A stretch of DNA of 64,000 bases from Xanthobacter tagetidis (GTDB lineage: Bacteria; Pseudomonadota; Alphaproteobacteria; Rhizobiales; Xanthobacteraceae), in contig NZ_RCTF01000016.1 of the NCBI RefSeq assembly GCF_003667445.1, forward strand, positions 1 to 64,000. The letters run 5' to 3'. The position numbers were made by a program, and so were the translations under genes. Of this stretch, positions 58,463-64,000 are shown piece after piece. The notes beneath the pieces were generated by a model. That model did not search any database, was not told where the DNA came from, and worked only from the letters and a program-made list of their open reading frames with translations. Within the stretch, counting starts at the first letter, position 1. The number at the start of each line of letters is the position of its first letter.

Positions 58463-58580
58463 CGACGACGCCGGGCGGGCTCCCGCCGGCCCGGCGCCCC
58501 AAAAGACAAGAAGCCGCAAAACAGAGCCCGCCGGAAGCCTGCGCCGCAGGCCGCCGGACGGGTCCTAGGGGAGAAGCCAC

Positions 58581-59582
58581 ATGAGGAAGATCAAAGCCGC
58601 GCTGGCGCTCGCCGCCGCGCTCTTCGCCGGGCTGGCGGCAGTCGCCGCGCACGCCCAGACCGCCGCGCCGGCGCAGGCCGAGGGCTATCCCACCCGCCCG
58701 GTCACCATCATTGTGCCGTTCGCGCCCGGCGGCTCCACCGACGTGCTGGCGCGCGTGCTCGCCAACAAGCTCACCAAGGCCTGGGGCCAGCAGGTGGTGG
58801 TGGACAACCGCACCGGCGCCGGCGGCAATGTGGGCGCCAACGCGGTGGCCAAGGCGTCGCCCGACGGCTACACGCTCGGCATGGGCTCCATCGGCACCCA
58901 TGCGGTGAATGCCAGCCTCTACGCCTCGATGCCCTACGACACGGTGAAGGACTTCGCCCCCATCACTCTGGTGGCCGAGGTGGGCCTGCTCCTCGTGGTG
59001 CACCCGAGCGTGCCGGTGAACAGCGTGGAAGAGCTGATCGCCTACGCCAAGGCAAATCCCGGCAAGCTCAATTATGCCTCCGGCGGCAACGGCGCCTCCC
59101 AGCACCTCGCCATGGAGCTGTTCAAGAATATGACGGGTACCGAGATGGCCCACATCCCCTACAAGGGCTCGGGCAATGCCATCGGCGACCTGGTGGGCGG
59201 GCAGGTGCAGATCATGTTCGGCGACATGCCCTTGGTGCTGCCCTACGTGCAGCAGGGGCGGCTGCGCGCCCTCGCCTTCGCCGGCACCAAGCGCTCGCGC
59301 GCCGCCCCCGACATCCCGACCGTCGACGAGGCGGGCGTGAAGGGTTATGCCGCCAGCGCCTGGTACGGCCTGTTCGCCCCCGCCGGCACGCCCGCGCCGA
59401 TCGTCGACAAGGTCAATGCCGCGGTGGTCAAGGCCCTCGCCGAGCCCGACACCGCGGACTTCCTGATGAAGCAGGGCGCCGAGGCGGTGGGCAACACTCC
59501 GGCCCAGTTCACCGCCTTCCAGAAGCGCGAGATGGACAAGTGGGGCAAGCTCATCAAGGTCATCGGCCTGCGCAACGAATAG
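58581..59582 (+). CDS. Bug/TctC-family substrate-binding protein
   Basis: 333 residues, ATG 58581 with GGGGAGAAG before it. Signal peptide about 1-28 (ALALAAALFAGLAAVAAHAQT). Bug hallmarks: YPTRPVTIIVPFAPGGSTDVLARVL, GAGGNVGANAVAKASPDGYT, NYASGGNGASQHLAMELF, and HIPYKGSGNAIGDLVGGQV. Third member of the family in this window, like the one at 35393 without TctAB beside it. Likely co-transcribed with the FAD oxidoreductase. Confidence 0.92.
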   Translation: MRKIKAALALAAALFAGLAAVAAHAQTAAPAQAEGYPTRPVTIIVPFAPGGSTDVLARVLANKLTKAWGQQVVVDNRTGAGGNVGANAVAKASPDGYTLGMGSIGTHAVNASLYASMPYDTVKDFAPITLVAEVGLLLVVHPSVPVNSVEELIAYAKANPGKLNYASGGNGASQHLAMELFKNMTGTEMAHIPYKGSGNAIGDLVGGQVQIMFGDMPLVLPYVQQGRLRALAFAGTKRSRAAPDIPTVDEAGVKGYAASAWYGLFAPAGTPAPIVDKVNAAVVKALAEPDTADFLMKQGAEAVGNTPAQFTAFQKREMDKWGKLIKVIGLRNE

Positions 59583-59594
59583 GCCGTCAAGCAC

Positions 59595-59630
59595 GGGCGC
59601 CGCGCAAGGGGATTCAATTGCCCGGCGCCC
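59595..59630 (+). terminator. Hairpin downstream of the Bug-protein gene
   Basis: Eight-base stem GGGCGCCG / CGGCGCCC with a 20-base loop, 12 bases after the stop, followed by GCTAATTTGT. A plausible but imperfect terminator. Confidence 0.4.
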
Positions 59631-59656
59631 GCTAATTTGTTGGCAGAGAATGCGTT

Positions 59657-59699
59657 ATCCGATCAGCTTGCGTTGCAAGCTGATCGGCGCGTGCTCTAG
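59657..59699 (+). repeat. Palindromic intergenic repeat, copy A
   Basis: The best copy of the family: a perfect 13-base inverted repeat CCGATCAGCTTGC / GCAAGCTGATCGG with loop GTT (59659-59687), followed by CGCGTGCTCTAG. The stem is strong enough to form in RNA or DNA. It lies upstream of the nitroreductase gene. Confidence 0.75.
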
Positions 59700-59733
59700 T
59701 CTCGGCAGGACCCAACCCGTGGTATGCCGAGAC

Positions 59734-60450
59734 ATGACTGTGACCGTTCCTCCGCCCGACACCACTGCCGCCCCGGTTTCCGCCGTGGAGGCGATCCGCT
59801 CGCGCCGGGCGGTGCGGGCGTTCCTGCCGACACCGGTTCCCGACGCGACCGTCGAGGCGATCCTCGACCTTTCCGCCCGCGCGCCCTCCGGCTCCAACAT
59901 CCAGCCCTGGGGCGTCCAGGTGCTGCGCGGCGCCCCGCTCGCGGCCCTGACGCAGGAGCTGCACGGGCGGTTCCTCGCGGGCGACCTCGGCGCGGAGGAG
60001 TACGCCTATTATCCGCGCCAGTGGCGCGAGCCGCATCTGTCGCGCCGACGCAAGGTGGGCTGGGACCTCTACGGCGCCCTCGGCATCGCCAAGGGCGACG
60101 CCGAGCGCATGCGTCAGCAGCACGCGCGCAACTTCCTGTTCTTCGATGCCCCCGTCGGGCTCGTCGTCACCATGGGCCGGGATCTGGAGCGCGGCTCCTG
60201 GCTCGACTGCGGCATGTTCCTTGAGAACATCATGATCGCGGCGCGCGCCTTCGGCCTCGGCACCTGCCCGCAGGCCGCCTTCAACGGCTATGGGCGGCTG
60301 ATGGCCGAGCGGCTCGCGCTGCCCGACACTGAGATGGTGGTGTGCTGCATGGCCCTCGGCCACCCCGACCCCGACGCGCCGGAAAACACCTTCCCCACCG
60401 AGCGCGAGCCGGCGCGCGGCTTCGCCCGCTTCGTGGAGGCGCTCGCCTGA
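59734..60450 (+). CDS. Nitroreductase-family flavoprotein
   Basis: 238 residues from ATG 59734; an in-frame start at 59650 would translate the repeat and is rejected. FMN-binding signatures: AIRSRRAVRAFLPTPV (about 19-34), SARAPSGSNIQPWGVQVL (about 46-63), and the C-terminal CMALGHPDPDAPENTF. Such enzymes reduce nitro groups or quinones with NAD(P)H, but the family also includes flavin-destructive and other roles. It is convergent with the GldA gene with an 18-base gap. Confidence 0.9.
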   Translation: MTVTVPPPDTTAAPVSAVEAIRSRRAVRAFLPTPVPDATVEAILDLSARAPSGSNIQPWGVQVLRGAPLAALTQELHGRFLAGDLGAEEYAYYPRQWREPHLSRRRKVGWDLYGALGIAKGDAERMRQQHARNFLFFDAPVGLVVTMGRDLERGSWLDCGMFLENIMIAARAFGLGTCPQAAFNGYGRLMAERLALPDTEMVVCCMALGHPDPDAPENTFPTEREPARGFARFVEALA

Positions 60451-60468
60451 GGCGGGCGCCGCCCGGCC

Positions 60469-61530
60469 TCACGCCATGAGCGAAGCCAAAGCCGCGTGAA
60501 GCTGCGCCTGCGACAGCTCGGGCCGGAAGTTGCGGATATAGGGCGCGGTGCGCCAGGACACGTCGACGATCACGTCCACCGCCTTGGGATCGGTGACGCC
60601 GAACGCCGCCAGCGAGGCCGGTAGGCCGATGGCGGCATAAAAGCGCTTGAGGTCGTCGAGGAAGGCGGCGTCGCGCCCCTCCGCCACCAGTTGCGCCAGG
60701 AGGCCGAGCGCCACCTGTTCGCCGTGCAGCGCGCGCGAGATCTCCGGCACCGCCGAGAAGCCGCGCGTGAGCGAATGGGCGATGGAGAGCCCGCCGCTCT
60801 CGAAGGCGAGGCCGGAGAGCAGGATCGTCGCCTCCACCACCTTCTCCATGGCCGCGTCCGGCGCCTGGGCGCGCACCGCCGCCATGGCCGCCGCGCCGTC
60901 CGCGCGCACGATGGCGTAGCACCGCTCCGAGATGGCGAGCGCCAGCTCTGTGGGGGCGCCCTTGTAGAAGTTCAGCCCGCCCGCGGCGGCGCACTGCGCC
61001 ACCTCGAACGCCTTCGACAGCGCGTCGCCGATGCCGGCGGCGAAGAAGCGCGCCGGTGCCTTCGCGATCACCGCCGTGTCCACCAAAACGAGGTCCGGAT
61101 TGGTGGCCATGAGGCGTACCTCGGCCAGCACGTGGTCGTCGGTGTAGAGCACGGCGAGGCGCGAGGTGGGGCTGTCGTTGGAGGCGATGGTGGGCACGAT
61201 GGCGAGCGGGCACGCCAGCGCCATGCGCACGCCCTTGGCGGTGTCGATGGCCTTGCCGCCGCCGACGCCCAGCACGACGCCCGCTCCCGCCTGACGCGCA
61301 GCAGCAGTGAGGCGTTCGATCTCGCCGGCCGTGCACTCGCCGCCGAAGGTAGCGAAGGTTGCCTCGGCCCCGAGCGCCGCACGCAGGCGCTCGCCCAGGA
61401 GCTCGGCCACCACCTGATCCGCCACCACGAACGGGCGCGGGCCGAGCGCTCCGACGCGCGCGCCGAGGTCGGCGAGGGCGCCGGCGCCTTGCACGTAGAG
61501 GGAGGGTCCGCCGAAGGCGCGCAATGTCAT
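60469..61530 (-). CDS. gldA: Glycerol dehydrogenase (GldA-like iron-containing alcohol dehydrogenase)
   Basis: 353 residues from ATG 61530. NAD-binding GVGGGKAIDTAKGV (about 86-99), PTIASNDSPTS (about 114-124), and the three metal ligands of GldA: Asp in AGIGDALSKAFE, His in SIAHSLTRGFSAVPE and His in LHGEQVALGLL. The ordering matches E. coli GldA closely. It interconverts glycerol or a 1,2-diol with dihydroxyacetone or a hydroxyketone using NAD. Directly follows two ABC permease genes (11 bp), so the importer probably brings in glycerol or another polyol (inference). Confidence 0.9.
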   Translation of the reverse strand: MTLRAFGGPSLYVQGAGALADLGARVGALGPRPFVVADQVVAELLGERLRAALGAEATFATFGGECTAGEIERLTAAARQAGAGVVLGVGGGKAIDTAKGVRMALACPLAIVPTIASNDSPTSRLAVLYTDDHVLAEVRLMATNPDLVLVDTAVIAKAPARFFAAGIGDALSKAFEVAQCAAAGGLNFYKGAPTELALAISERCYAIVRADGAAAMAAVRAQAPDAAMEKVVEATILLSGLAFESGGLSIAHSLTRGFSAVPEISRALHGEQVALGLLAQLVAEGRDAAFLDDLKRFYAAIGLPASLAAFGVTDPKAVDVIVDVSWRTAPYIRNFRPELSQAQLHAALASLMA

Positions 61531-61541
61531 GATGGTCTCCC

Positions 61542-62384
61542 TCAGCCCTTCACGGCGCCGGCGCCGAGGCCCTGGATGAAATACTGGCTGAGCAGCGCGA
61601 AGGCGCCGAACAGCGGCAGCGCGATGAGGGTCGAGCCCGCCATGATCTCGCCCCAGCGCAAATCGAACGAGCCGATCATGGAGGCGAGGCCCACCGGCAC
61701 GGTCTTGTTGGCGTCCGAGCCGATCATGATGAGGGCGAAGGTGTAGTCGGTCCACGACAGCAGGAACGAGAAGATCGCCACCGTGATCAGCCCCGGCAGC
61801 GACAGCGGCAGCACCACCCGCAGGAAGGCGCCGAGCCGCGTGCAGCCGTCCACCATGGCCGCCTCCTCCAGCTCGAACGGCATGGACTTGAAGAAGCCCC
61901 ACAGGAACCACACGCCGAGCGGCAGCGTGAGCGTCAGGTGCGAGACGATGACGCTGAGCAGCGTATCGCCGAGGCCCATGCGCGCGAACACCGTGAACAT
62001 GGGGATGGCGATCAGCAGCGGCGGGAACATGTAGGCGTAGAGCATCGCTCCGACGATCAGCTTCTTGCCCGGCACGCGGTGGCGCGTGACCGCATAGGCG
62101 ATCATCACCGACAGCACCATGGTGACCGCCACCGTCACCGCCGCGACGATCACCGAGTTCAGGAATTGGGCGGGATAGTCGGTCAGCTCCAGGAGGTTCC
62201 AGTAGTATTCCCACGTCACCGCGCCGGGCACGAGCGCGGTGCTGGAGATCAGCTCCTGCGGCGGCCGCACGGAGGAGATCACCATCCAGTAGATCGGGAA
62301 GGCGGAATAGACCGAGATCACGATCGCGGCGGCATAGAGGCCGAGGCGCGAGGCAAGCGAGCGGGGGGCGAGCGCGGACGACAT
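61542..62384 (-). CDS. ABC transporter permease (UgpE-like, CUT1)
   Basis: 280 residues, six helices starting LGLYAAAIVISVYSAFPIYWM. EAA loop EEAAMVDGCTRLGAFLRVVLP (positions about 175-195). Four bases separate it from the upstream permease stop. Confidence 0.9.
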   Translation of the reverse strand: MSSALAPRSLASRLGLYAAAIVISVYSAFPIYWMVISSVRPPQELISSTALVPGAVTWEYYWNLLELTDYPAQFLNSVIVAAVTVAVTMVLSVMIAYAVTRHRVPGKKLIVGAMLYAYMFPPLLIAIPMFTVFARMGLGDTLLSVIVSHLTLTLPLGVWFLWGFFKSMPFELEEAAMVDGCTRLGAFLRVVLPLSLPGLITVAIFSFLLSWTDYTFALIMIGSDANKTVPVGLASMIGSFDLRWGEIMAGSTLIALPLFGAFALLSQYFIQGLGAGAVKG

Positions 62385-62388
62385 GGGC

Positions 62389-63249
62389 TCAGTCCGTATC
62401 GAGGGGGAACAGGCGGAAATAGATGAACACCGCCACCGAGAGGATGAGGAACGAGATGGTGGCGATGGCCGCGCCGCCGCCGATGTCGAACAGCGAGAAG
62501 GCGGTCTTGTAGGACAGGATGGCGAGGTGCTCCGTCGCCCCCACCGGACCGCCCTGGGTGAGCAGCCAGATCACGTCGAACTTGTTGAACATCCACACCG
62601 CCCGCAGCAGCACGATGACGGTGAGTATCGGCTTCAGCATCGGCAGGGTGATGTGGAAGAAGCGCTGCACCGCATTGGTGCCGTCCACCTTCGCCGCCTC
62701 GTAGAGCGAGGCCGGCACGGTCTGGAGCGCGGCGAGGAAGGTGGTGGTGACGAACGGCGTCCACATCCACACGCTCACCAGGATCACCGAGGTCATGGCC
62801 GCGGCCGGGCTCTCGAACCAGCTCACCGGCGGCAATCCGAGCGCGGCGATCACGGCGGTGAGCACGCCGATGGAGCCGTCCACCATCCACTTGAAGGTGA
62901 GCACCACCACGACCGTGGGCAACAGGTACGGGAGGATGGAGAGGCCGCGCACGATGTTGCGGAACGGGAACACCTGGTTCAGCACCAGAGCGAAGCCGAT
63001 GCCCAGCACCACCTGCAGCACGATGGTGCCGAGCGAATAGACGAAGCCGTTGATGAGCGCGCGCCAGAAGGTCCAGTCCGAGAGCACGCGGGCATAATTG
63101 TCGAGCCCCGCCCATTGCGGCGTGCCGACGAAGCTGTCCATCCGGTAGAAGCTCAGCGAGATGGCATAGGCCACCGGCGCCACGATCAGCAGCAGCGTCG
63201 CGGCGAGGCCGATGCCCAGGAAGGAATAGATGGTGGCGCGTGAGCTCAA
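62389..63249 (-). CDS. ABC transporter permease (UgpA-like, CUT1)
   Basis: 286 residues, six helices starting FLGIGLAATLLLIVAPVAYA. EAA loop YEAAKVDGTNAVQRFFHITLP (positions about 183-203). Pairs with the 61542 gene; together with the binding protein at 63438 it forms a polyol-type importer. No ATPase gene lies within the visible part; it may be upstream of the window's end or shared. Confidence 0.9.
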   Translation of the reverse strand: MSSRATIYSFLGIGLAATLLLIVAPVAYAISLSFYRMDSFVGTPQWAGLDNYARVLSDWTFWRALINGFVYSLGTIVLQVVLGIGFALVLNQVFPFRNIVRGLSILPYLLPTVVVVLTFKWMVDGSIGVLTAVIAALGLPPVSWFESPAAAMTSVILVSVWMWTPFVTTTFLAALQTVPASLYEAAKVDGTNAVQRFFHITLPMLKPILTVIVLLRAVWMFNKFDVIWLLTQGGPVGATEHLAILSYKTAFSLFDIGGGAAIATISFLILSVAVFIYFRLFPLDTD

Positions 63250-63314
63250 GGCGATGTCCTTGCGATGCGTTTGCGTCGATGCTTCGGCGTAGGGGATTGA
63301 TCCTCCACGCCGTC

Positions 63315-63415
63315 ATGCCCCGGTCTATCCGGGGCATCCACCAGGCCGCCGCCCCGCGGCCCCAGCCCGATCGCCGGCCCGGCCGCAGGGTGGATCCCCC
63401 GGACAAGCCGGGGGA
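63315..63415 (-). repeat. Paired hairpin repeat between binding-protein and permease genes
   Basis: Two hairpins: ATGCCCCGG / CCGGGGCAT (63315-63337) and TCCCCCGG / CCGGGGGA (63395-63415), each with a five-base loop. The two units are themselves inverted copies of each other (CGTCATGCCCCGG... against ...CCGGGGGACGA on the opposite strand), so the whole can form one long stem. Typical of intergenic repeat elements in Hyphomicrobiales. Confidence 0.6.
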
Positions 63416-63437
63416 CGAGTGCGCGCCTGCGGCACCC

Positions 63438-64000
63438 TTACGCGATCACCTGGCGCATGCGGTCGGCCGCCACCTTCACGCATTCAGCGGAGGCCATCCC
63501 CTTCAGGCACTTGTTCTGCAGCATCTCCGGGAACACGAAGGCCTCGAAGATCTTGCCCGGCTTCAGGCTCGGCGTCGGCCCCTGGGTGTCGATCGAGGTG
63601 AGGATGATGTTCTTGTCGGTCAGGAAGCGCCGCATCTCCTCCACCGCCGCATTGTGCTTCTCGATCAGCGGGTGCGCGCGCCAGCGGGCGTCGTCATAGA
63701 CGTCGAGGCGCGGCGGCTGGAAGTGCAGCGGGGCGGTGTGCAGGAAGTTGATGTACTGGTTCTCCGTGAACCACCTCATGAACTTCATGGCCTCGTCCGA
63801 CTGCGGCGTCTTGAGCACCACCCAGCCATCATAGCCGTGGTTCACCGCCTGGTGCTTCCCGGTGGAATCCATGTAGGGCATGATGCCGTACTGGTCGGCG
63901 AGCTTGGGATTGTTGCGCTCCAGGCCCTCGATCAGGCGGCCGGCATAGGCGGTGTGCGCCACCTTGTCGGAGGTGAAGTTCGAGAGCACTTCGCCGAAGC
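63438..64000 (-). CDS. ABC extracellular solute-binding protein, C-terminal part (runs off the window)
   Basis: About 187 residues of the 3' end; the reading frame continues past base 64000. Segments such as YGIMPYMDSTGKHQAVNHGYD, KFMRWFTENQYINFLHTAP and MQNKCLKGMASAECV-like end fit family-1 solute-binding proteins with a C-terminal disulfide pair (Cys in LQNKC and SAEC). It heads the operon of two permeases and GldA. Confidence 0.85.
   Translation of the reverse strand, partial: FGEVLSNFTSDKVAHTAYAGRLIEGLERNNPKLADQYGIMPYMDSTGKHQAVNHGYDGWVVLKTPQSDEAMKFMRWFTENQYINFLHTAPLHFQPPRLDVYDDARWRAHPLIEKHNAAVEEMRRFLTDKNIILTSIDTQGPTPSLKPGKIFEAFVFPEMLQNKCLKGMASAECVKVAADRMRQVIA

Noticed and set aside
1-64000. 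CRISPR arrays, rRNA genes, insertion sequences, prophage genes
   Set aside because: None were seen: no regularly spaced direct repeats, no rRNA-like conserved stretches and no transposase, integrase or phage structural proteins.

Overview
The window is GC-rich (high GC at third codon positions, judged by eye and not computed) and densely coded. Gene families suggest a free-living, metabolically versatile alphaproteobacterium of the Hyphomicrobiales (Rhizobiales), perhaps near Xanthobacteraceae; the placement is inference. Typical traits are several Bug/TctC-type binding proteins, TRAP, TTT and ABC uptake systems, many small regulator-plus-catabolic clusters, and intergenic palindromic repeats. 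There is no phage, transposase, CRISPR array or rRNA. One tRNA gene, tRNA-Arg(CCG), is present.

Layout. (1) 1-5.4 kb, + strand: the tail of a cyclic amidohydrolase, a complete polyamine/iron-type ABC importer (binding protein, ATPase, two permeases), an LVIVD beta-propeller protein and a small unknown. (2) 5.6-22.0 kb: a divergent GlxA-type regulator, then a + strand run of catabolic genes: a D-aminoacylase-like amidohydrolase overlapping a CobW metallochaperone GTPase, an isonitrile-hydratase-like DJ-1 protein, a TRAP transporter, a DadA-like D-amino-acid dehydrogenase, a 3-hydroxy-D-aspartate aldolase closely resembling BhcC, a 988-residue single-chain fusion equivalent to HcnA+HcnB+HcnC, and a full TctB-TctA-TctC transporter. 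This is the most unusual part of the window: a candidate D-amino acid/glycine/glyoxylate catabolic locus. (3) 22.2-22.3 kb: tRNA-Arg(CCG). (4) 22.5-26.8 kb, - strand: a siderophore-uptake operon (small exported Cys protein, TonB receptor, PepSY membrane protein). (5) 27.0-28.3 kb: an MFS permease.

(6) 28.5-34.8 kb, - strand: a c-di-GMP signalling module made of a hybrid histidine kinase, a receiver-EAL phosphodiesterase and a CHASE3-GAF-GGDEF cyclase, all with intact catalytic motifs. (7) 35.4-41.8 kb: a sugar-acid or aromatic catabolic cluster (Bug protein, cupin, MLE-subgroup enolase-superfamily enzyme, LysR, SMP-30 lactonase, aldehyde dehydrogenase). (8) 41.8-45.9 kb: alpha/beta hydrolase with a divergent GlxA regulator, an unknown protein, a heme oxygenase and a disordered small protein. 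(9) 45.9-55.0 kb: Na/Pi cotransporter, HisN-like phosphatase, DeoR regulator, UgpABCE-type ABC importer and a divergent GpdQ-like phosphodiesterase, read together as organophosphate scavenging.

(10) 55.0-59.6 kb: LLM flavin monooxygenase and IclR regulator, divergent from an FAD oxidoreductase and Bug protein across two exact mirror-image operator-like sites. (11) 59.7-64.0 kb: nitroreductase, glycerol dehydrogenase GldA and an ABC importer whose binding protein runs off the window end. Three copies of a palindromic intergenic repeat, and hairpins between binding-protein and permease genes in both - strand ABC operons, are the main non-coding structures.
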